Source: Nocardioides luteus
GTDB taxonomy: Bacteria; Actinomycetota; Actinomycetes; Propionibacteriales; Nocardioidaceae
DNA: 64,000 nucleotides
Reading direction: 5' to 3'
NCBI RefSeq assembly: GCF_015752315.1
Contig: NZ_JADOVJ010000001.1
Location: forward strand, 4,084,501-4,148,500
Below the pieces are notes generated by a model. It saw nothing but the letters and a program-made list of their open reading frames with translations, searched no databases and had not been told where the DNA came from. The position numbers and the translations under genes were made by a program. The stretch's first letter is position 1, and every line of letters starts with the position of its first letter. Positions 9,571-18,237 of the stretch are shown one piece after another.

Positions 9571-11433
9571 ATGAGCAGAGCGACACTGACCAGAGGTGCA
9601 CGGCTGGCGACTGCGGGGCTTGCCGCCGCGGTGGCGGTTGCGATGCCGTACGCAGCAACCCACGCCGTCGAGCCCGACCCGCCCAGGACGACCGCCGGCC
9701 AGCCGGCCCCGGACACGGCGTCGCCGCAGCACCGTCAGATCGTCTCGCTGATGCGCCACATGTCACTGCAGCAGAAGATCGGGCAGCTGTTCGTGATCGA
9801 GGTCTACGGACGCGACGCCAACAACGTCAGCGACGCCGCGAAGGCCGGCAACCAGAAGCTCTACGGCGTCGACACCCCGGCGCAGGCGATCGCGAAGTAC
9901 CAGCCCGGCGGGGTCATCTACTTCACCACCCGCGGCCCCGACAACATCGGTGACGCCACCCAGGTGGCGACGCTCTCCAACGGCCTCCAGACCGCCGCGC
10001 TGCAGCAGCGCCCCAAGATCCCGCTGAACATCGCGGTCGACCAGGAGGGCGGCGCGCTCGTGGCCCGCTTCGGACCGGCCAGCGGTGCGACCCAGATGCC
10101 CGGCCAGATGGCGCTCGGCGCCGACGGCTCGACCGCGGACGCGGCCCGGTCGGCCGAGGTGATCGGCACCGAGCTGGCCGCCGTGGGCGTCACCCAGGAC
10201 TACGCGCCCGTCGCCGACGTCAACCTCAACCCCAACAACCCGGTCATCGGCATCCGCAGCGCCGGGGCCGACTCCGCCGCGGTCTCCGACATCGTCGCCG
10301 CGGAGGTCGGCGGTTTCGACAAGGGCGGCCTCTCCTCGATCGCCAAGCACTTCCCGGGACACGGCGACACCGGCACCGACAGCCACTACGGCCTGCCCGA
10401 GGTGACCCACACCCGCGAGCAGCTCGAGGCGATCGACCTGCCGCCCTTCGAGGCCGCGATCGATGCCGGGATCGACGCGATCATGACGGCCCACGTGACC
10501 GTGCCCGCGATCGACCCGAGCGGCGAGCCGGCCACCATGTCCGAGCCGATCCTCACCGGCCTGCTCCGCGAGGAGATGGGCTTCAACGGCCTCATCGTGA
10601 CCGACGCCCTCGACATGCAGGGCGCCAGCGCGACCTACCCGCCCGACGTCGCCCCGGTCGAGGCCTTCCTCGCCGGAGCCGATCAGTTGCTCATCCCGCC
10701 GCAGATGGACACGGCGTACGCAGCGGTCCTCGGCGCCGTCAAGAACGGCACCATCTCGCGCCAGCGGCTCGACGAGTCGGTCTACCGGATCCTCAAGCAC
10801 AAGCTCGACAACAAGATCTTCGAGAGCCCGTACGTCGACCCGGCCGCCGCTCCCGCGGTCTTCGCCGACCCGGTGCACAAGGCCGACGCCCAGGCGATCT
10901 CCGACCGCACCACCACCCTGGTGAAGAACGACGACGGCCTGCTGCCGCTGGCCCCCGGCCCGAAGGACGTCCTGGTCGCGGGATGGGGAGTGGACACGAC
11001 CGCGGGCATCGCGGCCGGTTTCCAGAAGCGTGGTGCGACGACCCAGGTGCTGCAGTCCGGCACCACCCCGACCGACGCGCAGATCGACGCCGCCGTCGCA
11101 GCCGCCGCGGGCAAGGACCTGGTGGTCGTGCCGACCAACAACGCCTGGCAGATCAACCCGGCGACCGGCCAGCCGACGCCGGCGTCGGTGGCGCAGACCA
11201 AGCTGGTCAAGGCGCTGCTCGCCACCGACACCCCGGTGGTCGTGACCGCGATGCGCAACCCCTACGACGTCACGTCCTTCCCCGAGGCGGCCACGGTCCT
11301 CGACACGTACGGCTACACATCCCACCAGCTCGAGTCGCTGGTGCGGGTGCTCCACGGCGAGGTGAACCCGAGCGGCAAGCTCCCAGTCGAGATCCCGGAT
11401 CTCTTCCCGCTCGGTCACGGACTGTCCTACTAG
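9571..11433 (+). CDS. secreted GH3 beta-N-acetylhexosaminidase (NagZ-type)
   Basis: A 620-residue family-3 glycoside hydrolase with an N-terminal signal sequence. The NagZ signature KHFPGHGDTGTDSHYGLP is present, supplying the catalytic Asp-His loop, and the nucleophile Asp is in VTDALDMQG (~345). A C-terminal GH3 sandwich domain (~435-620) makes it longer than cytoplasmic NagZ. It likely trims GlcNAc from muropeptides or exogenous substrates outside the cell. ATG 9571 follows GAGG and gives a clean signal peptide; GTG 9535, 8 nt after TAAAGT, would add 12 residues. Confidence 0.9.
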   Translation: MSRATLTRGARLATAGLAAAVAVAMPYAATHAVEPDPPRTTAGQPAPDTASPQHRQIVSLMRHMSLQQKIGQLFVIEVYGRDANNVSDAAKAGNQKLYGVDTPAQAIAKYQPGGVIYFTTRGPDNIGDATQVATLSNGLQTAALQQRPKIPLNIAVDQEGGALVARFGPASGATQMPGQMALGADGSTADAARSAEVIGTELAAVGVTQDYAPVADVNLNPNNPVIGIRSAGADSAAVSDIVAAEVGGFDKGGLSSIAKHFPGHGDTGTDSHYGLPEVTHTREQLEAIDLPPFEAAIDAGIDAIMTAHVTVPAIDPSGEPATMSEPILTGLLREEMGFNGLIVTDALDMQGASATYPPDVAPVEAFLAGADQLLIPPQMDTAYAAVLGAVKNGTISRQRLDESVYRILKHKLDNKIFESPYVDPAAAPAVFADPVHKADAQAISDRTTTLVKNDDGLLPLAPGPKDVLVAGWGVDTTAGIAAGFQKRGATTQVLQSGTTPTDAQIDAAVAAAAGKDLVVVPTNNAWQINPATGQPTPASVAQTKLVKALLATDTPVVVTAMRNPYDVTSFPEAATVLDTYGYTSHQLESLVRVLHGEVNPSGKLPVEIPDLFPLGHGLSY

Positions 11434-11443
11434 GCGATACAGG

Positions 11444-11477
11444 AAGGCGGCCCTCCCGGAACCGGGAGGGCCGCCTT
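11444..11477 (+). terminator. rho-independent terminator after the GH3 gene
   Basis: A perfect 16-bp inverted repeat (arms AAGGCGGCCCTCCCGG and its complement) with a 2-nt loop begins about 10 nt after the stop, ending in TTTGT. It lies between convergent genes and could end transcription both ways. Confidence 0.9.
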
Positions 11478-11492
11478 TGTGCTGCTAGATGA

Positions 11493-12296
11493 TCAGGAGC
11501 CGTACAGCGCCCGGACCCCGGCCGCGTCGGAGGCCTGGAACTCCAGGTCCGAGGAGCCGCCGTTGCACTGCGGGTAGTGCATGATCGAGGACGAGTCGTA
11601 CGGGGTCAGCGCACGCCAGTTGTTGTCCTCGAAGCAGGTCGCCGCCTCCGGGCGGGTGTGCTCGTGGCGGAAGCCGAGGGTGTGACCGAGCTCGTGACCG
11701 AGGATGTCACCCGGCTCCCAGGCGCCCGACGAGAAGATCGAGTCGTCGATGAGCACGTTGCGCGAGCGCTTCGAGGTCGAGGGGAAGAACGCCCGCGCGA
11801 TGTACTGCGAGGTGCTCACCGGCTCGACGGAGAAGAGCACGTTGGAGTTACGGGTGTTGCACGAGGCGTCCTGGGTGGGGACGTAGATGAAGTCGACCTT
11901 CGAGCTCGCCGCCTCCCACAGACCCGCGCCCTGGCTCATCGCGGTGACGATGGCGGCCTTGTTGGTGCCGAACTTGTCCGAGACACAGTAGGTCAGGTTG
12001 AGCGCCTGGGAGGCGGACCACTTGTCGTCCTTGCCGCTGATGGTGTTGACGATGAGGCCGTCCTCCGGGACGTGCTTCGGCGTCGAGACCATCGACTCGT
12101 AGAACTTGTGCAGGTCACCCTGGTTGGACACGACCTCGTCGCCGTTGACGATGTACTGACCGTCGACGTCGACATACGTGGACGCCTCGAACTCCTGGTA
12201 GCTCGGGGCCTCCTCGGCGAATGCGGGAACCATCGACGCAGTCAGCGCTGCGGCACCCGCAGCCGCGGCGATCATCATGGGAATACGAACTCGCAT
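11493..12296 (-). CDS. secreted matrixin-like zinc metalloprotease
   Basis: A 267-residue exported protein with a signal peptide ending near AFA (about residue 27). The zinc site HELGHTLGFRHEH is the extended HExxHxxGxxHE motif of metzincins, with the SIMHYPQ Met-turn downstream. This is the full active-site arrangement of matrixin/astacin-like enzymes. Cysteines at LTYCVS, DASCNT, ATCFED and PQCNGG probably form disulfides. The region before the catalytic domain may act as a propeptide. The start at 12296 is supported by AGGAGG. It is likely an extracellular protein-degrading enzyme. Confidence 0.9.
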   Translation of the reverse strand: MRVRIPMMIAAAAGAAALTASMVPAFAEEAPSYQEFEASTYVDVDGQYIVNGDEVVSNQGDLHKFYESMVSTPKHVPEDGLIVNTISGKDDKWSASQALNLTYCVSDKFGTNKAAIVTAMSQGAGLWEAASSKVDFIYVPTQDASCNTRNSNVLFSVEPVSTSQYIARAFFPSTSKRSRNVLIDDSIFSSGAWEPGDILGHELGHTLGFRHEHTRPEAATCFEDNNWRALTPYDSSSIMHYPQCNGGSSDLEFQASDAAGVRALYGS

Positions 12297-12322
12297 AGCT
12301 CTTTCCTCCTGGATTTGTGAAC

Positions 12323-12437
12323 GGCCGCCGGCGATTGACGCCGACGGCCACAGGAGATTCAAGCGTTACGACCCCGGATGCGACATAGAAACTCCGGCCA
12401 AATTGCCGTTGAACAGGCAAAAGTTTCGAGCGAAACT
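12323..12437 (-). promoter_or_regulatory. leader hairpin and operator-like palindrome of the metalloprotease
   Basis: The leader contains an 11-bp inverted repeat with one mismatch and a 5-nt loop (12323-12333 and 12339-12349), just ahead of the AGGAGG site. Further upstream AGTTTCG-AG-CGAAACT (12422-12437) is a perfect palindrome and a plausible operator. I could not place the -10 and -35 confidently. Confidence 0.4.
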
Positions 12438-12459
12438 CGTACGTTTGCCATCGGTCGCG

Positions 12460-13548
12460 TCACGGAGCGGGCCAGATCACCTTGTCGGCGTCGTCGACGA
12501 CAGCCTCGGCGAACGAGGTGTCGAACCAGGAGGCTGCCTGCTCGGGCGTGACCTTCTGACCTGCGTGCGTCGTCACGACCTCGGCCAGGGCGGCGACGTT
12601 GGCGGGGTCGACCGAGCCGAACCTGCCGGGGAGCGGGTTGTCGGCCGCGACCTTCACCTCGGTGCGCCAGATGGCGGTCTCGTGCTTCTCGTCGGACTCG
12701 GCGCCGGCCAGGTCGTGCTGGTAGCCGATGCACTCCTCGACGTGCTCGTCGGCGGCGCAGTAGGTGTAGGCCTTGAAGACGGCGCGCAGGACGTCCTCGA
12801 CCGCGGTGGGGTGCTTCTCCGCCCAGGCGGGGTTGACGGAGTAGGCGCCGAGGGAGCCGGGCACGTCGAAGTCGGTCGGCTCCCAGACCGTGACCTTCTC
12901 CCCGGCGTCCTTCAGCTGGTTGGGCTCGTTGGAGACGAAGCCGACCAGCGCGTCGACCTGGCCACGCGGCAGCACGCCGGGGTCGTAGCCGACCTTGACC
13001 TGCTTGACCTTGGACATGTCGACCCCGGCCTCGGCGAGCATCGCCTGCACCCCGACCGGCACCCAGCCCTTGTGGCCGAGGGTCTTGCCCTCGAGCTGCT
13101 TCAGATCCGTGATCGAGGTGCCGGTCATCAGCACGTCGAGGCCGGCGTTGGAGTAGGAGGAGACGCCGAGCACCTTCAGGCCGCTCGCGTTGGAGGTCAT
13201 GATGTCCTGCTCGGAGAGCGGGCCGACCTGCACCTTCCCGGCGGCGATCAGCTTGGCGTTCTGGGAGACGTCGCCCGAGCCCGGCTGGAGCTCGACGTCG
13301 AGGCAGAGATCGTCGAAGTAGCCGAGCCGATCCGCGGCGATGGCCTCCATGATCGAGGCCGACGCCTGCCAGTAGTAGCCCGACATGTAGGTGATCTTCC
13401 CGGCCTTCTCGTTCTGCTCGCAGCGCTCGGCCGAGACGGCGCTCCCCTGCTCGCCGGCGGAGTCCTGCGAGGAGCCGCAGGCGGTGAGCGCACCCAGCAG
13501 GACGACCGCCGACGTGAGGGCAGCGGCGATCGGACGTACGCGAGACAT
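12460..13548 (-). CDS. NMT1/SsuA-type ABC substrate-binding lipoprotein
   Basis: A 362-residue lipoprotein (lipobox LTAC near residue 24) of the NMT1/THI5/SsuA periplasmic-binding class, showing ITYMSGYYWQA, a GYFDDLCLDVEL segment and LKQLEGKTLGHKG. Family members bind sulfonates, nitrate, thiamine pyrimidine precursors or aromatic compounds. The following permease and ATPase genes complete an importer. The ligand cannot be told from sequence, and the TPP-controlled operon is far away, so a thiamine link is only a possibility. Confidence 0.85.
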   Translation of the reverse strand: MSRVRPIAAALTSAVVLLGALTACGSSQDSAGEQGSAVSAERCEQNEKAGKITYMSGYYWQASASIMEAIAADRLGYFDDLCLDVELQPGSGDVSQNAKLIAAGKVQVGPLSEQDIMTSNASGLKVLGVSSYSNAGLDVLMTGTSITDLKQLEGKTLGHKGWVPVGVQAMLAEAGVDMSKVKQVKVGYDPGVLPRGQVDALVGFVSNEPNQLKDAGEKVTVWEPTDFDVPGSLGAYSVNPAWAEKHPTAVEDVLRAVFKAYTYCAADEHVEECIGYQHDLAGAESDEKHETAIWRTEVKVAADNPLPGRFGSVDPANVAALAEVVTTHAGQKVTPEQAASWFDTSFAEAVVDDADKVIWPAP

Positions 13549-13568
13549 GAAGGCTCCTTCGAGTCAGG

Positions 13569-14405
13569 TCAGGACTGGTGCCAGTGGAGCACTCGCCGCT
13601 CGGCGAGCGTCACGAGCCAGAACAGCAGCGAGCCGAGCGCCGCGAGGACGAAGATCGCTGCCCACACCGTAGCCAGTCTGTTCTGCGAGCTGGCCACCTG
13701 TATCACGCTGCCGAGACCGTCGGCCGAGCCCGCGGCGGAGAGCTCCGCCACGACGGCACCGATCATCGACAGCGGGAAGACGATCCGCAGCGACGCGAAC
13801 ACGTAGGGCAGCGAGGCCGGGACACGCAGGTGCCGCAGCACCTCCAGCCGGCTGGCGGCCACGGTGCGGTAGACCTGCAGCACGGGGCCGGGCACCGCAC
13901 GCAGCCCGGTCGCCACGTTGATCAGGATCGGGAAGAAGCAGACCAGCGCGGTCAGCACGACCTTCGGCCCCATCCCGAACCCGAGCGCGACCACGAGCAG
14001 CGGCGCGATCGCCACCAGCGGCGTCACCGAGAGCACGACGGCCAGGGGCATCACCGCGCGCCGCACCACGCCGATCTCGCTCACCACCACGGCGAGCACG
14101 AACGCGGCGACGAACCCGATCCCGAGCCCCACCAGCGCCTCGCCGAGCGTGACCAGGGTGTTGGAGAGGAAGTAGCCCGGGTCGCCGGTCAGCACGCTCG
14201 CGACGTCGCCCAGCGGCGCGAACAGGTAGGGCATCCGCCGCGCCCCCATCTCCCAGCCGAACCCGAGCACCGCGAGGAGGAGGACGAACGGGAGCCAGTA
14301 CGCCGGCCGGAGCATCCGGGCGCGCTGCCGGAGGCGTCGCGCGCCGACTCTTCCCGTGGCCGTGTCGGGAGCCGGAGCGACCACCTCGCCGATCACCCGG
14401 CTCAC
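13569..14405 (-). CDS. ABC transporter permease (SsuC/TauC-like)
   Basis: A 278-residue inner-membrane permease of the BPD_transp_1 family with about six helices. The EAA-like cytoplasmic loop reads YRTVAASRLEVLRHLRVPASLPYVFASL. It starts at GTG 14405, which overlaps the stop of the upstream ATPase gene by 4 nt (GTGA), indicating translational coupling. It forms the channel of the NMT1-type importer with the binding protein downstream (20-nt gap). Confidence 0.92.
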   Translation of the reverse strand: MSRVIGEVVAPAPDTATGRVGARRLRQRARMLRPAYWLPFVLLLAVLGFGWEMGARRMPYLFAPLGDVASVLTGDPGYFLSNTLVTLGEALVGLGIGFVAAFVLAVVVSEIGVVRRAVMPLAVVLSVTPLVAIAPLLVVALGFGMGPKVVLTALVCFFPILINVATGLRAVPGPVLQVYRTVAASRLEVLRHLRVPASLPYVFASLRIVFPLSMIGAVVAELSAAGSADGLGSVIQVASSQNRLATVWAAIFVLAALGSLLFWLVTLAERRVLHWHQS

Positions 14406-15223
14406 CGGGTGACCCCGCTGTGGCTGAACGCGTCCCGCAGGCTCTCCCGCAGGGCGAGCTCGTAGGCGTGGAACTCCGGCGAGGTGATGATCTCCTGGTG
14501 CCGCGGGCGGGGCAGGTCGATGTCGATGACGTCGGTGGTCCGGCCCGGCCGCGGTGCCATCACCACGACCTTGTCCGAGAGCCTGACCGCCTCGGAGATC
14601 GAGTGGGTGACGAAGACGACCGTCGCGCGGGTCTGCTCCCACAGCTCCAGCAGCTGCTCCTGGAGCGCCTCCCGGGTGAACTCGTCGAGCGCACCGAAGG
14701 GCTCGTCGAGAAGGAGTACGTCGGGGCGCAGCCCGAAGGCGCGTACGATCGCGGTCCTCTGCTTCATGCCGCCCGACAGCTCGGCGGGGAGCTTGTGGAG
14801 CGACTCCCCCAGGCCGACCTCGCGCAGCATCGCCTCGAGGTCGGGGCGTACGCGGTCGTCCTTGTCCCGTGGGCGCTGTCGCCTGACCCCGCGCCGGTTG
14901 ACCTTGTGGGGCAACGTCACGTTGCCGAGCACGCTCAGCCAGGGCAGCAGCGCCGGCGACTGCGGCACGAAGCCGAAGGCCTTCGCCTCGGCGGCCTCCT
15001 TCGGGGTCAGGCCGCACACCGTGATCCTGCCCGCGTCCGGCCTCTCCTGCCCGCTGATCAGCCGCAACAGCGTCGACTTGCCGCATCCCGAGGGCCCGAT
15101 GACGCTCACGAACGTTCCCGGCTCGATGGTCAGCTCGATGTCGTCGAGGGCCACCAGCTCGGAGAGGTCGGCCTGCTCATAGAGACGACGGACCCCGTGC
15201 ATCTCGATCGTCGCTCTGCCCAC
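14402..15223 (-). CDS. ABC transporter ATP-binding protein (SsuB/TauB-like)
   Basis: A 273-residue ATPase with Walker A GPSGCGKST (~43-51), Q-loop FVPQSPALLPWL, signature LSGGMKQR (~150) and Walker B VLLLDEPFGALDE, then the His-switch FVTHSISEAV. It is first in the minus-strand order ATPase-permease-binding protein. A 20-residue basic insertion (RRQRPRDKDDR) sits before the signature. The start is GTG 15223. Confidence 0.93.
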   Translation of the reverse strand: MGRATIEMHGVRRLYEQADLSELVALDDIELTIEPGTFVSVIGPSGCGKSTLLRLISGQERPDAGRITVCGLTPKEAAEAKAFGFVPQSPALLPWLSVLGNVTLPHKVNRRGVRRQRPRDKDDRVRPDLEAMLREVGLGESLHKLPAELSGGMKQRTAIVRAFGLRPDVLLLDEPFGALDEFTREALQEQLLELWEQTRATVVFVTHSISEAVRLSDKVVVMAPRPGRTTDVIDIDLPRPRHQEIITSPEFHAYELALRESLRDAFSHSGVTR

Positions 15224-15255
15224 GCCTCAAACGGTAGTCCACGACGGCCAGTCGA

Positions 15256-15268
15256 TAGTCTGACGGGC
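15256..15268 (+). promoter_or_regulatory. -10 element and leaderless start of xthA
   Basis: TAGTCT (15256-15261) is followed by exactly 7 nt and then GTG 15269, with no ribosome-binding site. Confidence 0.55.
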
Positions 15269-16051
15269 GTGCGTATCGCCACCTGGAACATCAACTCCAT
15301 CCGCTCCCGCATCGACCGCGTCGAGGCCTTCGTCGAGCGACACTCGATCGACGTGCTCGCTCTGCAGGAGACCAAGGCCAAGCCCGACCAGATCCCGACG
15401 ATGGGGCTGGAGGCCCGCGGCTACGAGGTCGCCTCGGTGGGGTACGACCAGTGGAACGGCGTCGCGCTGATCTCCCGCGTCGGGCTGTCCGACATCCAGG
15501 TCGGGTTCGAGGGGATGCCCTCGTTCAAGGACGTCGCCGAGGCGCGGGCCCTCACCGCGACGTGCGGCGGCGTACGCGTCACCTCGGTCTACGTCCCCAA
15601 CGGCCGCAAGCCCGACGACCCCCACTACGCCTACAAGCTGGAGTGGCTCGCCGCGCTGCAGAAGGCCGCGACCGCCTGGTACGACGGCCCCTCGGCGATG
15701 GTCGGCGACTGGAACGTCTGCCCCTTCGACGAGGACTGCTTCGACCCCAAGCAGTTCGTCGGCAAGACCCACCTAACCCCGGCCGAGCGCGACGCCTTCT
15801 TCGCCATCGAGAAGGACTTCAAGGACGTCGTACGTCCGTTCGTGCCCGGCCCGGAGGCCTACACCTACTTCGACTACTACCGGCAGCGCTTCGAGCGCAA
15901 CCGCGGCCTGCGCATCGACTTCGTCCTCGGCTCGCCGTCGTTCGCGTCGCGGGTCACGGGTGCCTTCGTCGACCTCGACGAGCGCAACCCCGCCATCGGC
16001 ACCGGCGCCCCCTCCGACCACGCTCCGGTGATCGTCGACCTGGCCGACTGA
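15269..16051 (+). CDS. xthA: exodeoxyribonuclease III
   Basis: A 260-residue endonuclease/exonuclease/phosphatase-family AP endonuclease. It shows WNINSIRSR (Asn for metal), LQETKAK (catalytic Glu), GDWNVCP (Asp/Asn pair), RIDFVLGS and the C-terminal SDHAPV (Asp-His dyad). It repairs abasic sites and blocked 3' ends. It starts with GTG 15269, and TAGTCT lies 7 nt ahead, suggesting leaderless translation. Confidence 0.95.
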   Translation: MRIATWNINSIRSRIDRVEAFVERHSIDVLALQETKAKPDQIPTMGLEARGYEVASVGYDQWNGVALISRVGLSDIQVGFEGMPSFKDVAEARALTATCGGVRVTSVYVPNGRKPDDPHYAYKLEWLAALQKAATAWYDGPSAMVGDWNVCPFDEDCFDPKQFVGKTHLTPAERDAFFAIEKDFKDVVRPFVPGPEAYTYFDYYRQRFERNRGLRIDFVLGSPSFASRVTGAFVDLDERNPAIGTGAPSDHAPVIVDLAD

Positions 16052-16075
16052 GGCGGGCTACTTCGGCTTCTTCGG

Positions 16076-16402
16076 CTACTTCGGTGGCTTCGGCGGCAGC
16101 GACTCGGCCGTCGCCACGCCCCGCCGGACCCAGTCGGCGAGCGCATCGCCGCGGAGCAGGTCGGCGGCGACGTTGACGTAGCCGGACATCGTCCGGGCAC
16201 CCATGACCATCGGCTCGGCGCCGGCCTCGATCGCGGCCTCGTAGGCCGACTTGCCGGTGCGTACGAGCAGGTCGTCGGCGCCCACCGCGCACGCCATGTT
16301 GCCGTTCACCATGAACGCCAGCCCACCGAACATCTTCACCTCGGTCACGCCGGCAGGCATCAGGGCGCGGACACGTTCTGCGAGCTCGGCGTCGTAGGCC
16401 AT
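16076..16402 (-). CDS. TfoX N-terminal domain protein
   Basis: A 108-residue protein with the TfoX-N pattern: AELAERVRALMP at the start, VTEVKMFGGLAFMVNGNMACAV in the centre and YEAAIEAGAEPM later. It has no TfoX C-terminal domain. In gamma-proteobacteria TfoX controls competence, but stand-alone N-domain proteins in actinobacteria have no proven role. It ends with Pro/Lys-rich residues. The ATG at 16402 is chosen over one 12 nt upstream to match family length. Confidence 0.8.
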   Translation of the reverse strand: MAYDAELAERVRALMPAGVTEVKMFGGLAFMVNGNMACAVGADDLLVRTGKSAYEAAIEAGAEPMVMGARTMSGYVNVAADLLRGDALADWVRRGVATAESLPPKPPK

Positions 16403-16451
16403 GTCTCCATGCAACCACGAACAAGCTCCTTCCCTCCACGATCAGCGCTGG

Positions 16452-16556
16452 AGCGCCCCTCGTCTGGACGCAGCGCAGAGAGGAGCGAAGCGACGAACGG
16501 AGCGGAGGAAGACGAGGGTCAAGCGCAAGCGCTGCGCGAATTGCGAAGCAATCGCA
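16452..16556. repeat. CCCTCGTCT/AGACGAGGG intergenic repeat, copy A
   Basis: About 105 bp between divergent tfoX-like and rmuC genes, nearly identical to 48965-49070. The outer part is bounded by CCCTCGTCT and AGACGAGGG (inverted) around purine-rich GGAGCG words. The last 22 bp hold the GCGAATTGCGAAGCAATCGC hairpin. A third copy lacking that hairpin is at 63906-63969 in the opposite orientation. Confidence 0.75.
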
Positions 16557-16593
16557 GACAAAACTGTCGGTGGTGCCTGCGAGGATCTGAGGT

Positions 16594-17685
16594 ATGGAGA
16601 TCTGGATCCTCGTGCTCGGGCTGATGATCGGTCTTGCTCTGGGCGCTGTGCTCGGGGGGCTCTGGGTGCGCGCGCGGAGCGTGGAGACGGTCGCGGCGGG
16701 GATGGTGGATCAGGCCGAGGTGATGCAGGGGCTCGACCGGCTCAGCGACCAGATGCAGCATCTCGACCGCGAGCGGGCGCGCTGGCAGGGGCAGTTCGAG
16801 ACGGAGGTCGGGCGGCTGCAGAGCGAGACCCGGTCGCTGTCGACGGCGCTGCGCAAGCCCCAGGTCAGGGGCCGCTGGGGCGAGATGCACCTGCGCCGCG
16901 CGGTGGAGCTGGCCGGCCTGGTGGACAAGTGCGACTTCTCCGAGCAGGTCCAGCTCGAGGACGGACGGCTCCGTCCTGACCTGGTGGTGCACCTCTCCGG
17001 CGGCAAGGAGCTGGTCGTCGACTCCAAGGTCCCCCTCGACGCCTACCTCGACGCCGCGGCTGCGGACAACGAGGACGACTATCGCACCCACCTCCGCCGC
17101 CACACCGCCCAGCTGCGTACGCATGTGGACCAGCTGGCCTCGAAGGCCTACTGGCGCTTCCTGGAGGAGTCGCCCGAGTTCGTGGTGCTCTTCGTGCCGG
17201 CGGAGTCGTTCCTCTCGGCGGCGCTGGAGACCGAGCCCGGCCTGATCGAGTACGCCGGGGAGCGCCGGGTCGTGCTCGCCTCGCCGACCACGCTGATCGC
17301 GCTGCTGCGCACCGTCGCGCACGGATGGTCCCACGAGGCGCTCGCCGAGCAGGCCCGGGAGATCCACCGGCTGGGCCGTGACCTGCACCAGCGCCTCGCC
17401 ACGATGTCGACCCATCTAGACGGCATCGGGCGCTCTCTCAACACCGCCGTGACCCGCTACAACCAGGCGATCAAATCCCTCGACAACCGGGTCCTCGTGG
17501 CCGCCCGTCGTTTCAATGAATTATCGGTAACTGACGATGAACTCGAGACGCCGCGTCCCGTCGAGATCCGCGCCGTGGAGCGGCTCAGCAGCGTAAGGGA
17601 GGATGATCGGCGCGCCGCCGAAAATGACGGTGTGCCGGGCCCTACCGTGGGTTCTGATACACAGGCTGCATACGAGAGATCGTGA
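16594..17685 (+). CDS. rmuC: DNA recombination protein RmuC homologue
   Basis: A 363-residue RmuC-family protein: one N-terminal transmembrane helix (residues ~4-26), a coiled-coil segment rich in Gln/Arg/Glu (~40-85), then the nuclease-like core. The core has GRWGEMHLRRAVELAG and the PD-(D/E)xK-type VDSKVPLDAYLDA. FLEESPEFVVLFVPAE and ASPTTLIALLRTVAHGW follow. RmuC limits rearrangements at inverted repeats in E. coli. It sits beside intergenic repeat copy A; the C-terminal ~50 residues are low-complexity. Confidence 0.92.
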   Translation: MEIWILVLGLMIGLALGAVLGGLWVRARSVETVAAGMVDQAEVMQGLDRLSDQMQHLDRERARWQGQFETEVGRLQSETRSLSTALRKPQVRGRWGEMHLRRAVELAGLVDKCDFSEQVQLEDGRLRPDLVVHLSGGKELVVDSKVPLDAYLDAAAADNEDDYRTHLRRHTAQLRTHVDQLASKAYWRFLEESPEFVVLFVPAESFLSAALETEPGLIEYAGERRVVLASPTTLIALLRTVAHGWSHEALAEQAREIHRLGRDLHQRLATMSTHLDGIGRSLNTAVTRYNQAIKSLDNRVLVAARRFNELSVTDDELETPRPVEIRAVERLSSVREDDRRAAENDGVPGPTVGSDTQAAYERS

Positions 17686-17769
17686 CCCCATGAGCGAGCG
17701 CCAGCGAGCGACAATGAGCCTCGGGCCGTCGCGTCCGTATGATGGCGCTTGCGCGACGGAGGCGACGGC

Positions 17770-18219
17770 ATGAGTCAGCGTCAGCGCACCGTTTGGGAGG
17801 AAGGACGAGAGTCCGGCCGCCATGTCGTCGCGCTCGGATCCGCCACATCGCTGACCGTGACCTTCGTCGACCTCCTGATCGACGACCAGATCGGCCTGCT
17901 CTTCGACCTCACCTTCGTGGCGATCGCGCTGACGCTCGCGCTCATCGTCAGACCCAGCGACTTCTTCGTGGTCGGCGTGCTCCCACCGCTGATCATGCTC
18001 GGCATCTTCATCCTGCTGGCCGCGACCCAGCCCGGGTCGATCGCCGATGCCGAGGACGGCTTCGTCCAAGCCGTGGTCAGCGGCCTCGGACACCACGCGA
18101 TCAGCCTCTTCATCGGCTACGCCCTGTGCCTGGGCTGCCTGGTGATGCGCCGCCGGGTGCTGCGACAGCGCAGCGAGACCCGCGACGAGGTCGAGCGCGA
18201 GCGCGCCCTGGCCTCCTGA
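17770..18219 (+). CDS. DUF6542 membrane protein
   Basis: A 149-residue protein with four predicted helices between about residues 20 and 130, and short charged ends. The order LLIDDQIGLLFDLTFVAIAL, VRPSDFFVVGVLPPLIMLG and VVSGLGHHAISLFIGYALCL matches the DUF6542 family of actinobacterial membrane proteins. Function unknown. The ATG at 17770 is preferred for its GGAGG. Confidence 0.75.
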   Translation: MSQRQRTVWEEGRESGRHVVALGSATSLTVTFVDLLIDDQIGLLFDLTFVAIALTLALIVRPSDFFVVGVLPPLIMLGIFILLAATQPGSIADAEDGFVQAVVSGLGHHAISLFIGYALCLGCLVMRRRVLRQRSETRDEVERERALAS

Positions 18220-18237
18220 GCGCTCCGTCCTGAGCGA

